A stretch of DNA of 33,087 nucleotides, taken from NCBI GenBank assembly GCA_016211085.1, contig JACQSY010000023.1, forward strand, positions 1 to 33,087. The letters run 5' to 3'. This document shows positions 6,548 through 15,680 of the stretch, piece by piece; the stretch's first letter is position 1, and every line of letters starts with the position of its first letter. The position numbers and the translations under genes were made by a program. This DNA comes from Acidobacteriota bacterium (GTDB lineage Bacteria > Acidobacteriota > UBA6911 > RPQK01 > JACQSY01). The notes below the pieces were generated by a model that saw only the letters and a list, made by a program, of their open reading frames with translations, made no database searches and had not been told where the DNA came from.

Positions 6548-9466
6548 ATGCACAAATCTTTATTTGTCGGAGGGGTGCTCGCACGAAGGACATTTCTGGC
6601 CTTTGGTCTTTTCGCCTTTCTGTGCGTGGCGGTGATCTCTGCAACCTATGTGGCCTCGCGCTACGCGCTCAAGAGATATGTGGAAGACCAACTGGAGCGC
6701 ATTACCTGGGATCTCTCCTTCCATCAAATGCGCGAGATTCCGTCCGCCCCCGAGCTGCTGGCGCAGGTGCGCTCGCTTCCCAATGTGATTGACGCGCAGA
6801 GCATGGCTTTTCTCCGTACTCGAATGCCTCCGGGATTGGAAGCACGTGCGGGCCACGAACCGGTCTTGATGCCCTGGTTCGTGGTCCTGGCCGCAACCCA
6901 TCCCGGCTTGCTTCCCCCCGAGTATCGCGCTCCAGGCGATCAGGTGGTGCTGGCGCTTTTCGGCGTCAAGGAAACCGTCCAGTTCAACCTGGAACGCCTG
7001 CAAGGGGCCCGTTCCTTCTCCTTCGTCCTGCAGCAGCAGGGTCGGCCTTCAACTGGCGACGGCCATGGCCATACGCATGAATCTGCCGAAGGAGAACCTG
7101 CCGCACCGGCTCGGGAACTGCTTCAGCTTCCCATCTCCCAAATCGTGGAACTGGACCGTGACGAGCTGAATCGCTGGTTTCTGGAGCATACCGGCGCCAT
7201 TGCTTTCGTGCCCTTCATGGGCGCCGCCCTGAACATGCAGTATGATGCGGAGCGCCTCAAGCTTTTGGATTCCCTTTTTCGTGCTCATGTCCATGAGGAA
7301 GAAGATGCCCACATCGAATCCGGCGACTATCTGCCGGAGGTCAATCACGTTGCGCGCCTGGATCGAGTACGCCTGATCTCAGGCTGGGACCTGGACGCAT
7401 CCTTTGAGCGGCTGGCTACGGTAGCAGAGCAGGCCCGCCAAATAGCTCCCGAATCCGCACAGGTATTCGTGAGGAGCGACAGCCTGATCCTCCTTCAGCG
7501 CATGAACGAAACTGCCACTCTCGTCGGCTGGGTGGCATTGCTCCTGGCGCTTCCTTTAATCGGGATTGCGTGGGTATTTGCCGCCAATCTGGTCCAGTTT
7601 GTATTTCTCAATGAAAGGCGCTCCATAGGATTGATGCGGCTTCGCGGATTGACCGGAGACCTGATGGTGCGCATTTTTCTCACAGCGATTCTGGCGGGGG
7701 GATTAGCTGGCGGTCTGGCAGGACTGGCCCTGGGCACTGTAATCCCTCTGGCGGCCTACGAAGGTTTTGGCTCCGTCCTCCCCCTGCTGGGGATTCAACG
7801 TCCTTTGATGGCTTTCAGCTTTCTCGGCTTCGGCTTGATCATCGCTTTGATCATTGGAAGGCGTCTGGTTCGCGCTGTTCGCCGCCTGGCTCCAGGGGAA
7901 GCGGTACGCCGTTTCTCAGAAGCTCGAGAGCAGGAAGCAACGGTGCGTTTCGGCATTCTCCCTGCCTTGGCCCTTTTCTTGGGACTGTACAAGATTCTGG
8001 CATGGTGGGGCGGTCTTTCACTGGGACAAATTCCGATTCTTTCTGAACTGGATCAATTGCTCGACTTTGTAGCGGTTCCGCTCTTGATTTACGGAATTGG
8101 AGTCTTTTTCGCTTCGCGTCGCAAACTGGTGGCAACCAGCATCCGTTGGCTCGCGCCCTTGAGCGTGGGCAGGCTCAAACGTTTTGCTGTAGAACAAGGC
8201 GCCTACAAGCCTGCGCGGCTGGCAAGCGTCTTGTTGGTGGGAAGCCTTGCTGCTGCTATCGTGCTTGCGCCCAGTGTGGCTTCGAATTCCTTCACCAATA
8301 AGGCTCATCGTGGCGTACGGGCACAGGTCGGAGCCGATGCTCAGCTTCTTTTTAACAGCCTGGACGTGCCAGGCCAGCCCTATGAGCGCCTGGGTCCGGA
8401 ACTGACCCGTCTCTCGGATCACTTCCGCACCACTTTGGAGGAACTGCAGCAAAGCGAGAACGTCCGCTCCGTGGTGGGGATGACGCGAGCGCTCATTCCC
8501 ATGTATATGCCGGGCTACGGTTTTGGCGGAGTGTCCGCTTTTGTGCTGCAGGATCCCGAACGTTATCTTCAGAATGCCTATTGGGAAGAATCTCTGGGTA
8601 TTGATCAGCCGTTCTCCTCGGTCATGAAGCGAGTCGCCGAAGGCGCTGTGGCCGTTTCACCGGCAGTCGCTGAGTTTTGGGAGGTGAAGGCCGGGGATTC
8701 CATTGTTCTGGGTGTGGATGAAGCCGGCAACGGGGTGGTCTCGGAAGTGGCCGGTGTGGTGGCGGGTCTGCCAGGCGCGCCTCGTCGCGCGGTCAATGAC
8801 CGCGACAGCTTTGTCAGCGCCCTGACCGACTATTTGAATTTTCTCTTTGCAAAGGAAGCCTTCGTGGTTGCTTCGGCCGACCACCCCAGCCTGGGGCATG
8901 TGACTGCTCTCGTCCCCCAAATGGTGGCCCTGGTCCGCACCAACTCGGAATTCCCTTCGCTTGAAGGACTCACCCTGCCTGCGCGCGGTCGCAATCTGCT
9001 TCCTCAGGAAATTGCACGCACTCAGCAGGACATGTTCATCTACCTGGTAGGAGAAAATTTAAAAATCTATCTGGTCGGCGGATTTCTGATCGCGCTCTCA
9101 GCCATTTTTGCCATTTTTCTGGTCAACTACTGGGAAGGCAGGCGGACCTTTGCGCTTTTGCGCGTACGCGGCGCTTCCCCACGAGACCTCATTGGAGCGC
9201 TGAGCGTCCAACTCTATTCTCCGCTGGTGTGGAGTCTCCTTGCGGGCGGATTAGTGGGGGCAGCGGCAGGCTACGGAATTGCCCATCGCATCTGGGGACT
9301 CCAGCGCGTCCTCACGGTGATTCAACAGCTGCCGACACACCTGATCTTGACCGCAAGGGACGCTTTGCTGGTTATCGGGATCCTTTTGCTCTTGTTGCTG
9401 CTGGTTATCGCTCTGGGGTTCTGGACCTTTCGACGGAGCGCTCGAGAAGCGGTGATCGCAGAATAG
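6548..9466 (+). CDS. FtsX/LolC-type ABC transporter permease (972 aa)
   Basis: This large inner-membrane permease has two FtsX-type halves. A first membrane segment lies at about residues 16-38. A long extracytoplasmic region follows to about 320, then a cluster of six segments (about 325-585), a second extracytoplasmic domain, and a final three-segment unit (about 840-960). That gives about ten helices. Each half has the coupling-type motif 'ERRSIGLMRLRG' or 'GRRTFALLRVRG' expected where the ATPase docks. The family (LolCE, MacB and relatives) moves lipoproteins, lipids or peptides by mechanotransmission. The first loop carries His clusters GHGHTH (172-177) and HVHEEEDAH (247-255), possibly metal-binding. 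It starts 10 bases after the lipoprotein gene and is followed by its ATPase after 37 bases. Confidence 0.9.
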   Translation: MHKSLFVGGVLARRTFLAFGLFAFLCVAVISATYVASRYALKRYVEDQLERITWDLSFHQMREIPSAPELLAQVRSLPNVIDAQSMAFLRTRMPPGLEARAGHEPVLMPWFVVLAATHPGLLPPEYRAPGDQVVLALFGVKETVQFNLERLQGARSFSFVLQQQGRPSTGDGHGHTHESAEGEPAAPARELLQLPISQIVELDRDELNRWFLEHTGAIAFVPFMGAALNMQYDAERLKLLDSLFRAHVHEEEDAHIESGDYLPEVNHVARLDRVRLISGWDLDASFERLATVAEQARQIAPESAQVFVRSDSLILLQRMNETATLVGWVALLLALPLIGIAWVFAANLVQFVFLNERRSIGLMRLRGLTGDLMVRIFLTAILAGGLAGGLAGLALGTVIPLAAYEGFGSVLPLLGIQRPLMAFSFLGFGLIIALIIGRRLVRAVRRLAPGEAVRRFSEAREQEATVRFGILPALALFLGLYKILAWWGGLSLGQIPILSELDQLLDFVAVPLLIYGIGVFFASRRKLVATSIRWLAPLSVGRLKRFAVEQGAYKPARLASVLLVGSLAAAIVLAPSVASNSFTNKAHRGVRAQVGADAQLLFNSLDVPGQPYERLGPELTRLSDHFRTTLEELQQSENVRSVVGMTRALIPMYMPGYGFGGVSAFVLQDPERYLQNAYWEESLGIDQPFSSVMKRVAEGAVAVSPAVAEFWEVKAGDSIVLGVDEAGNGVVSEVAGVVAGLPGAPRRAVNDRDSFVSALTDYLNFLFAKEAFVVASADHPSLGHVTALVPQMVALVRTNSEFPSLEGLTLPARGRNLLPQEIARTQQDMFIYLVGENLKIYLVGGFLIALSAIFAIFLVNYWEGRRTFALLRVRGASPRDLIGALSVQLYSPLVWSLLAGGLVGAAAGYGIAHRIWGLQRVLTVIQQLPTHLILTARDALLVIGILLLLLLLVIALGFWTFRRSAREAVIAE

Positions 9467-9503
9467 AATCGATCAACATATAGGAAAAATATAGGAAAAG
9501 TTT

Positions 9504-10211
9504 ATGACTCCTACTTCTGATTTGTTTTCTTCAGGCGGCGTACAGATCCAGCTCAAGGGACTGCAAAAGCACTATCAGACAGCAGCCGGCGAGGTTTCCG
9601 TGCTGTCCGGAATTGATCTGAGTATTGAGCCGGGAAAAGCCTGGGCCATCATGGGAAGGAGCGGTTGCGGGAAAACCACACTGCTGAACCTCATTGGTGG
9701 AATCGATCATCCCAGTGCCGGTACCATTCATTATGACGGCCAGGATATTACCCGCTTTTCCGAACGGGCCCTTGAGGAGTACCGGCTGTCTCGCGTAGGG
9801 TTTGTATTTCAACTCTTCAATCTGATCCCTTCGTTGACCGCTTTGGACAACGTCATGCTTCCCATGGTGCTGGCGGAGATCCCCGAATCAAAGCGACGGG
9901 CGCGGGCCCTGGAGCTGTTGGAGCAAATGGGGATGGCCGCGAAAGCCGACAAGTTTCCAGATCAGCTCAGCGGCGGTGAGCAGCAACGCGTGGCCATAAC
10001 TGTCGCTTTGGCCAACGATCCTCCATTGATTCTGGCAGACGAGCCCACGGGAAACCTGGACAGCAAAAATGCAGAAGGCGTCGCCGACCTCCTGTGCGCG
10101 CTGGCGCGCCAATACGGCAAAACCGTTGTGATCGTCTCCCACGATCCGCACATTCCTCCCAAGGCCGACCACACCCTCGTGATGGAGGACGGGCGCTTTC
10201 AAGCTGTCTGA
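9504..10211 (+). CDS. ABC transporter ATP-binding protein (LolD/MacB-type)
   Basis: This complete 235-residue nucleotide-binding subunit has Walker A GRSGCGKT at 51-58, a Q-loop in FVFQLFNLIP near 102, signature LSGGEQQR at 155-162, Walker B LILADEPTG from 175, and the switch His in VSHD at 213. The 'FQ.FNLIP.LTALDNV' stretch is typical of LolD/FtsE/MacB-class ATPases that power FtsX-type permeases. It should dimerise under the 972-residue permease encoded just upstream. ATG 9504 is preceded by AGGA about 10 bases upstream. It is the last gene of the lipoprotein-permease-ATPase operon; a repeat cluster follows directly. Confidence 0.93.
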   Translation: MTPTSDLFSSGGVQIQLKGLQKHYQTAAGEVSVLSGIDLSIEPGKAWAIMGRSGCGKTTLLNLIGGIDHPSAGTIHYDGQDITRFSERALEEYRLSRVGFVFQLFNLIPSLTALDNVMLPMVLAEIPESKRRARALELLEQMGMAAKADKFPDQLSGGEQQRVAITVALANDPPLILADEPTGNLDSKNAEGVADLLCALARQYGKTVVIVSHDPHIPPKADHTLVMEDGRFQAV

Positions 10212-10215
10212 CGGC

Positions 10216-10255
10216 AAGCGCGCGAAGGCTTACGGCTGGTGCTCCGTGAGCAGCT
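10216..10255 (+). repeat. diverged half-copy of the palindromic intergenic repeat
   Basis: Just after the ATPase gene, GAAGGCTTACGGCTGGTGCT and the following CCGTGAGCAGC resemble the right half of the full repeats downstream (GAAGCGCTTACTGCGCTGGC...). It looks like an older, partly eroded unit of the same family. The match was made by eye and the boundaries are approximate. Confidence 0.4.
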
Positions 10256-10268
10256 TCCGGTCCCTGGA

Positions 10269-10363
10269 TGGCATGCCTTTCAGAGGCGCGAGTGCCAACG
10301 AGCGCTCCCTGGTGCAACAAACCCGAAGCGCTTACTGCGCTGGCGCTCCGTGCGCGCCTCTGA
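10269..10363 (+). repeat. palindromic intergenic repeat, copy 1 (95 bp)
   Basis: This unit begins TGGCATGCCTTTCAGAGGCG and ends GTGCGCGCCTCTGA. Its ends carry TCAGAGGCGCG and CGCGCCTCTGA, exact reverse complements, so it can fold into a long hairpin. It recurs with a single difference at 10395-10489 and in diverged, inverted form at two distant intergenic sites. It has the character of a REP/BIME-like or MITE-like element. It lies between the ABC ATPase and the M2 peptidase genes. Confidence 0.85.
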
Positions 10364-10394
10364 TTCCAGCGGCGGCTTAAATCTGCGCCGGCGC

Positions 10395-10489
10395 TGGCAT
10401 GCCTTTCAGAGGCGCGAGTGCCAACGAGCGCTCCCTGGTGCAACAAACCCGAAGCGCTTACTGCGTTGGCGCTCCGTGCGCGCCTCTGA
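10395..10489 (+). repeat. palindromic intergenic repeat, copy 2 (95 bp)
   Basis: This is a near-identical direct repeat of 10269-10363, differing at one base (CTGCGTTGG against CTGCGCTGG). A 31-base spacer separates the two copies. The near identity suggests recent tandem duplication or strong gene conversion. The open frame passing through both copies is a by-product of repeat composition, not a gene. Confidence 0.88.
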
Positions 10490-10571
10490 CCGCGCCTGCC
10501 AAAAAGCAGCGCCTCTCAGTTCCCCACCCTTGTGTCACCATCAGCGCTTCGCCTGGCGTGCGGCTCTGTTC

Positions 10572-10577
10572 TAGAAT
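10572..10577 (+). promoter_or_regulatory. candidate -10 box placing the transcript start at the M2 peptidase start codon
   Basis: TAGAAT lies 6 bases before ATG 10584. A start about 7 bases downstream of a -10 box would fall on or next to the ATG, giving a leaderless mRNA; consistent with that, no Shine-Dalgarno sequence is present. No good -35 box is visible 16-18 bases upstream. This is a suggestion only. Confidence 0.3.
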
Positions 10578-10583
10578 AAATGC

Positions 10584-12395
10584 ATGAATCTACAAAGCTT
10601 CTTCACGTTGATGGTGGTGGCAGTGACCACAGGGGGTCTTGGCCTGGCTGCGCCGGCGCAAGCGGAAAATCTTCAATCAAGAGTCAGCGAGTTTCTGGAT
10701 GGCTACAATCGAATTTACCAGCCGCTTTACACCGTCTCGGCGGAGGCGGATTGGAAGGCAAGTACCGATGTCACGGATGAACACACGGGCGAACGCATCG
10801 GCGCCAATGCGGTCCGGGCCTCCTTCGAGGGAAATGTTTATGTCATCGAGAAGGCGCGGGAGTTCCTAAAGCACCGCCAGCACCTGGATCCGTTGGTAGT
10901 GCGCCAGCTGGAAGCGGTTCTTTATACGGCCGCGTCCTATCCGGGGACCATTCCCGAAGTTGTAAAGGCCCGCGTGGCGGCCGAGGCTCGCCAGAGCGCC
11001 ATTCTGGACGGATTTGAGTTCTGCCTTGATAAAGAGGGAGATCAGTGCCGCAAAGTCATCACACCCAACCAGATTGATGAAATCCTGATGGAGTCTACGG
11101 ATCTGGCCGAGCGTCAGCGTATCTGGGAGGTCTCCAAACAAACGGGCCCGGCCCTGAAGCCGGGACTCATCGAGCTCCGTCAACTTAGAAACCGGGTCGC
11201 TCGCGAAATGGGCTTTTCCTCCTTCTTTGATTTGCAGGTTTCCAGCTACGGCATGACAGTCAAGGAAATGCGAGAGCTCGCTGAAATGCTAAATGCCGAA
11301 CTGAAGCCGCTTTATCAACAACTGCACACCTGGACCAAACACCAGCTGGCGGCGCGTTACCGGCAACCGGTGCCCCGCCATATCCCAGCACACTGGCTTG
11401 GCAATCGCTGGTCACAGGAGTGGCCCGGCATCGTCGAGGAAGTCGATCTCGATCCTCTGTTCAAGAACAAAACTCCGGAATGGATCATCCGGCAGGCTGA
11501 AAAGTTCTATGTCTCTCTAGGTTGGCCGGAACTCCCTGCCTCCTTCTGGGAAAAGTCAGATCTTTATGAGCTCCCTCAGGACAGTACGCGGCGCAAGAAC
11601 ACTCACGCTTCGGCATGGCACATCAACCTGATGCAGGATGTACGCTCACTCATGAGTGTGCGTCCTGATTTTCGCTGGTTCGAAACCACCCACCATGAGC
11701 TGGGTCACATCTACTATTTCCTGGCCTACTCGAATCCGGAAGTTCCTCTCATGCTGCGCGAGGGAGCCAACCGCGCCTTCCATGAGGCAGTGGGCGACCT
11801 GATCTCCATTGCCGCCCGGCAGATCCCGTACCTAAAGCAAGTGGGCATTCTCTCGCCGGATGCCACCATCGATCAGACCCGGTGGCTTCTGAACGAAGCC
11901 CTGGATAATGCTGTGGTGTTTATTCCCTGGTCAGCAGGGGTGATGACTGCCTGGGAACACGATCTTTATGAAGAGAATCTCTCAACCTCAGAATTCAACC
12001 GACGCTGGTGGGATTATGTCCGGAAGTATCAGGGCGTAGAACCTCCTTCGCCCCGCAGCGAGGAATTTTGCGATGCGGCAACCAAGACGCACATTAATGA
12101 TGATCCTGCTCAGTACTATGATTATGCGCTGGCCTATGCCATCAAGTACCAACTTCACATGCATATTGCGAAAAACATTCTGAAGCAGGATCCTCATCAT
12201 TGTAATTATTTCGGCAACCAGGAAGTGGGCCGCTTTCTGTGGAATATCCTGAAGCAGGGACGGACACGCGACTGGCGGGAGGTCATTAAGGAAGCTACCG
12301 GCCAGGAAATCGGCCCGCGAGCGCTGCTGGAGTACTTTCAACCCCTGATGCAGTTCTTGGAGAAGGAGAATTCCGGTCGTGAAATCGGCTGGTAG
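10584..12395 (+). CDS. M2-family peptidyl-dipeptidase (angiotensin-converting-enzyme homologue)
   Basis: This 603-residue secreted zinc metallopeptidase has a signal peptide over residues 1-27, probably cleaved after APAQA. The zinc site is HELGH at 371-375, with catalytic Glu372, and the third ligand is Glu401 in REGANRAFHEAVGD, the hallmark M2 arrangement. The length matches bacterial single-domain ACE homologues. Such enzymes remove C-terminal dipeptides from oligopeptides; here this should occur in the periplasm. The spacing from HELGH to Glu401 is two residues longer than in mammalian ACE, a small loop difference. It follows the ABC operon but is separated by about 370 bases of repeats, so it probably has its own promoter. 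It converges with hemW, whose 3' end is about 40 bases away. Confidence 0.93.
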   Translation: MNLQSFFTLMVVAVTTGGLGLAAPAQAENLQSRVSEFLDGYNRIYQPLYTVSAEADWKASTDVTDEHTGERIGANAVRASFEGNVYVIEKAREFLKHRQHLDPLVVRQLEAVLYTAASYPGTIPEVVKARVAAEARQSAILDGFEFCLDKEGDQCRKVITPNQIDEILMESTDLAERQRIWEVSKQTGPALKPGLIELRQLRNRVAREMGFSSFFDLQVSSYGMTVKEMRELAEMLNAELKPLYQQLHTWTKHQLAARYRQPVPRHIPAHWLGNRWSQEWPGIVEEVDLDPLFKNKTPEWIIRQAEKFYVSLGWPELPASFWEKSDLYELPQDSTRRKNTHASAWHINLMQDVRSLMSVRPDFRWFETTHHELGHIYYFLAYSNPEVPLMLREGANRAFHEAVGDLISIAARQIPYLKQVGILSPDATIDQTRWLLNEALDNAVVFIPWSAGVMTAWEHDLYEENLSTSEFNRRWWDYVRKYQGVEPPSPRSEEFCDAATKTHINDDPAQYYDYALAYAIKYQLHMHIAKNILKQDPHHCNYFGNQEVGRFLWNILKQGRTRDWREVIKEATGQEIGPRALLEYFQPLMQFLEKENSGREIGW

Positions 12396-12434
12396 TCTCT
12401 GGATTCTCACAGCGGTAGGAGGAGCCTGTCCCAT

Positions 12435-13568
12435 TCACAGGAACTGAAGACAGACTTCATTGGCCAGCAGTTTGCCCCGCCGTGTCAAAAGCATGCGATC
12501 CCCTTCGCAACTCACGGCACCCGCGGAGCGCAGACGGTCCAAGGCCTGCCTGAAGACAGACGCCAGGTCGACTTGATATTTGTGGCCGAGCAGGTCCATT
12601 CGAATTCCTTCACGGGTCCTTAATCCCAACATGATCTCCTCTGCCAGAGCCGCAAGTCCGGTCAAACGCTCCTCGCGCATGCGCGGCACTCCGCCGTTCA
12701 TGGCTCCCTCTATATACGAGTGCATGTTTCCGGTGTTGCTCCAGCGCCTCCCTTCCAGATAAGAGGCGGCACTCACGCCAAACCCCAGGTAAGGACGATT
12801 CCTCCAGTAGGCCCAATTGTGGCGGCATTCCTTCCCCATGCGCGCGTAGTTGGAAATCTCATACTGCTTAAAGCCGGCTGCTTGCGTGGCATCCATCGCA
12901 TACTCGTACATTGCGGCTGAAGACTCTTCGTCGACTTCCTGGAACTTTCCCTCTGCCTTCAACCTCGCGAATTCAGTACCCGGCTCTATGGTGAGGTTGT
13001 AAAGGGACAAGTGCTCGGGCAGCAGTGCGATGGCTCGGTCCAGATCGCTCTGCCACTGCTCAAGCGTTTGTCCGGGAATGGCAAAGATGAGGTCCAGATT
13101 GATGTTTTCAAAGCCCGCCTGGCGAGCATCTTTAAAGGCCTGAAGCGCCTGCCGACTGTTGTGAATCCTTCCCAGCCGCAAAAGATGACTGTTATTAAAA
13201 CTTTGAATCCCCAGGCTCAGTCTGTTAAAACCCACTTGTCCTACTTGCTGAAGGAATTGCGTGGTGACGGTTCCCGGATTGGCTTCCAGCGTCCACTCAC
13301 AACTTTCTGCGAATGGAAATGTCCGCTGAAGCGTACCGGTCAGAGTTCGCAGCTCTTCAATGGTCAGTTCCGAGGGAGTACCGCCTCCGAAAAACACCGA
13401 ACTTACTTCGGTGCCCACCCGGCTCTCTGCCGTTATTTCCGTGTTCAGCGCTGCCAGGTAGGCCCGGCGAAGGTCTGGCGCCGCGGGACCTGAATTAAAA
13501 TCGCAGTACAAACACTTGCGGACGCAAAAAGGAATGTGAACGTAAATGGCAAGCGTTTCGGTGGACAT
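12435..13568 (-). CDS. hemW: HemW-like radical SAM heme chaperone (coproporphyrinogen oxidase-like)
   Basis: The chosen start, ATG at 13568, gives a 377-residue protein opening [20 protein letters not shown]. The CX3CX2C motif (Cys15, Cys19, Cys22) binds the radical-SAM [4Fe-4S] cluster. The motif GGGTPS, the EANPGT segment and a HemN/HemW C-terminal domain follow. The N-terminal extension needed for true anaerobic coproporphyrinogen oxidase HemN is absent, so HemW, a heme chaperone, is the better call. An open frame extends upstream into lepA, but the start at 13568 sits exactly at the lepA stop (TGATG, 1-base overlap), showing translational coupling. The lepA-hemW pairing supports the assignment. 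Confidence 0.9.
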   Translation of the reverse strand: MSTETLAIYVHIPFCVRKCLYCDFNSGPAAPDLRRAYLAALNTEITAESRVGTEVSSVFFGGGTPSELTIEELRTLTGTLQRTFPFAESCEWTLEANPGTVTTQFLQQVGQVGFNRLSLGIQSFNNSHLLRLGRIHNSRQALQAFKDARQAGFENINLDLIFAIPGQTLEQWQSDLDRAIALLPEHLSLYNLTIEPGTEFARLKAEGKFQEVDEESSAAMYEYAMDATQAAGFKQYEISNYARMGKECRHNWAYWRNRPYLGFGVSAASYLEGRRWSNTGNMHSYIEGAMNGGVPRMREERLTGLAALAEEIMLGLRTREGIRMDLLGHKYQVDLASVFRQALDRLRSAGAVSCEGDRMLLTRRGKLLANEVCLQFL

Positions 13569-15385
13569 CAATCGTTTCCTACCCTGAGAACACTGAGGAA
13601 CGCCTCTTGCGGAATCTCCACCTGGCCCACGGATTTCATGCGACGTTTCCCTTCCTTTTGTTTTTCGAGAAGCTTGCGCTTGCGCGTAATATCGCCTCCA
13701 TAGCACTTCGCCAGTACGTTCTTGCGAAGTGCCTTGACCGATTCGGCGGCAATGATCTTCGAGCCCAAGGCGGCCTGAATACGAATCTCGAATAATTGAC
13801 GAGGCAGCACTTCCTTTAGCCGCGTTACCAGCGCCTTGCCGCGGGTATAAGCGCGGTCGCGATGGGTGATGAAGCTCAGCGCGTCGACCGGTTCGCCGCT
13901 GATTCGGATGTCCATGCGCACTAGATCTCCTTCACGATAGCCGATGGGCTCATAATCAAAGGATGCATAGCCGCGGGTTCTTCCCTTTAAAGTGTCAAAG
14001 AAATCCATCAGGATCTCCGCCAGCGGAAGCTCGTAATGAATGACAGCACGGTTGGGAACGCTGTAATCCACATTGCTAAAGACACCCCGGCGGTCCTTGC
14101 AGAGATCCATGCATACACCCACGTATTCACTGGGAGCGACGATGGTCGCTGCCACGTAAGGCTCCTCCACCATCTCAATCTTCCCGGATTCGGGCCATTT
14201 GGAAGGGTTGTCAATCATCAGGACTGAACCGTCCGTCAGCGTGAGCCGGTAAATTACCGAAGGGCAGGTGGCAACCAGATCCAGCGAAGATTCGCGTTCC
14301 AAACGTTCTTGAACAATTTCACTGTGGAGCAGGCCCAGGAATCCGCAGCGGAATCCAAAACCCAAAGCGGCTGAACTCTCCGGCTCAAAAAAGAGGGCGG
14401 AATCATTCAACTGCAGCTTGGTCAGTGCCTCGCGCAATTCTGGAAACTGGTCGCTCACCACCGGATACAGTCCGCAAAACACCATCGGCTTCACTTCCTT
14501 ATAGCCCGGCAGCGGCGTATCGGCCGGCCCGTCGGCGTCGGTCATCGTGTCGCCGACCGGCGTCTCTGCGATGTCCTTGATGCCGGCGTGGACAAAGCCC
14601 ACCTGGCCGGTGTAAAGAGCCTCAGTGGAGCTCATGTCCGGCGTAAAGACACCTACGCCTGAAACCACGGCCTCATGGCCGCCCGACATCATGCGCACGC
14701 GCATGCCCGGCTTGAGCACCCCATCCACCACCCGCACGTAAGAAATGATTCCCACGTAGGTGTCGAAATGGCTATCGAAAATCAGGGCGCGCAAGGGAGA
14801 ATCCGGGCTTCCCGAAGGAGGCGGGATCCTCTGCACCACTGCTTCCAGAATTTCTTCAATACCGATTCCCTGCTTGGCGCTGGCCAGCAGGCATTCTGAC
14901 GTATCGATGAACAGAGTTTCCTCGATTTCTTTCTTAACCCGCTCCGGATCAGCAGCAGGCAAATCGATCTTGTTAATCACCGGAATGATGGTGAGCTGGT
15001 GGTTGAGGGCGAGGTTCACGTTGGCCAGGGTTTGTGCTTCCACCCCCTGGACCGCGTCCACCACCAGAATAGCTCCTTCGCAGGCGGCCAGACTCCGGGA
15101 GACTTCGTAGGTAAAGTCTACGTGCCCGGGTGTGTCAATCAGATTGAGCTGGTATTCTTCCTGGTCCTGAGAACGATAGTACAAGCGCACCGCGGACATT
15201 TTGATGGTGATTCCGCGCTCCCGTTCCAGATCCATCCGGTCAAGGACCTGGTCGCGCATCTGGCGTGCGTCCAGCGTTCCCGTAGTTTCCAGCAGCCGGT
15301 CCGCCAGCGTGGACTTCCCGTGATCAATGTGGGCAATAATGCAGAAATTCCGAATCTTCTCTTGATCTGTTTGATTTCTATTCAC
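13568..15385 (-). CDS. lepA: elongation factor 4 (LepA), back-translocating GTPase
   Basis: This 605-residue translational GTPase is the normal length for LepA. The G1 motif AHIDHGKS is at about 18-25, G3 DTPGHVDF at 84-91 and G4 NKID at 138-141. EF-G-like domains follow, then the LepA-specific C-terminal region with the [13 protein letters not shown] stretch near the end. It binds ribosomes and remodels stalled or mistranslocated elongation complexes. Translation starts at GTG 15385 (GTG AAT AGA), with no strong ribosome binding site. It is co-directional and overlaps hemW by one base. A repeat-bearing intergenic region lies upstream. Confidence 0.97.
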   Translation of the reverse strand: MNRNQTDQEKIRNFCIIAHIDHGKSTLADRLLETTGTLDARQMRDQVLDRMDLERERGITIKMSAVRLYYRSQDQEEYQLNLIDTPGHVDFTYEVSRSLAACEGAILVVDAVQGVEAQTLANVNLALNHQLTIIPVINKIDLPAADPERVKKEIEETLFIDTSECLLASAKQGIGIEEILEAVVQRIPPPSGSPDSPLRALIFDSHFDTYVGIISYVRVVDGVLKPGMRVRMMSGGHEAVVSGVGVFTPDMSSTEALYTGQVGFVHAGIKDIAETPVGDTMTDADGPADTPLPGYKEVKPMVFCGLYPVVSDQFPELREALTKLQLNDSALFFEPESSAALGFGFRCGFLGLLHSEIVQERLERESSLDLVATCPSVIYRLTLTDGSVLMIDNPSKWPESGKIEMVEEPYVAATIVAPSEYVGVCMDLCKDRRGVFSNVDYSVPNRAVIHYELPLAEILMDFFDTLKGRTRGYASFDYEPIGYREGDLVRMDIRISGEPVDALSFITHRDRAYTRGKALVTRLKEVLPRQLFEIRIQAALGSKIIAAESVKALRKNVLAKCYGGDITRKRKLLEKQKEGKRRMKSVGQVEIPQEAFLSVLRVGND

Positions 15386-15680
15386 AGGGTTCTACCGGAG
15401 AGGCTCAGACTGGGAGACGGATGTCCTCAAGCGCGTCAGAATTCGCAGAATTCAACAGGCGGAACTGTGCATCCATAAGCTCATGCTAGCGAAATTATCT
15501 TATGGGTTCAACCCTGCCGTCGGGGCTGCGCAACCGGCGCGCACGAAGCGCCAGCGAAGTAAGCGCTTGCGTTTATGGCTTCAGGAGCGCTCGTTGGCCC
15601 TCGCGCCTCTGAAAGACTTGCCTGGGATGCGCGACCTTATATTGCTACTAAACCGGAGGCGCGCACGCCAGCGAAGTGGA
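15386..15680. other. intergenic region with repeats between lepA and the AAA+ ATPase gene
   Basis: These 295 bases contain the inverted copy of the palindromic repeat (15536-15622) and a half-copy at about 15656-15678. The part nearest lepA (15386-15530) should hold the lepA promoter, but I could not identify convincing -35 and -10 boxes. No gene is visible. Confidence 0.5.
15536..15622 (-). repeat. palindromic intergenic repeat, inverted diverged copy
   Basis: On the minus strand this reads GGCAAGTCTTTCAGAGGCGC, then GCCAACGAGCGCTCC, AAGCGCTTACTTCGCTGGCG and CTTCGTGCGCGCC, matching the 95-bp units at 10269 and 10395 in order. The centre differs. A half-copy (GGAGGCGCGCACGCCAGCGA) follows at about 15656. 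It is intergenic, upstream of lepA. Confidence 0.75.

Noticed and set aside
10239..10574. 111-residue frame across the tandem repeats after the ABC ATPase gene
   Set aside because: It consists of two copies of the repeat translated; the sequence 'WHAFQRRECQRALPGATNPK' simply recurs, and the frame ends by chance.
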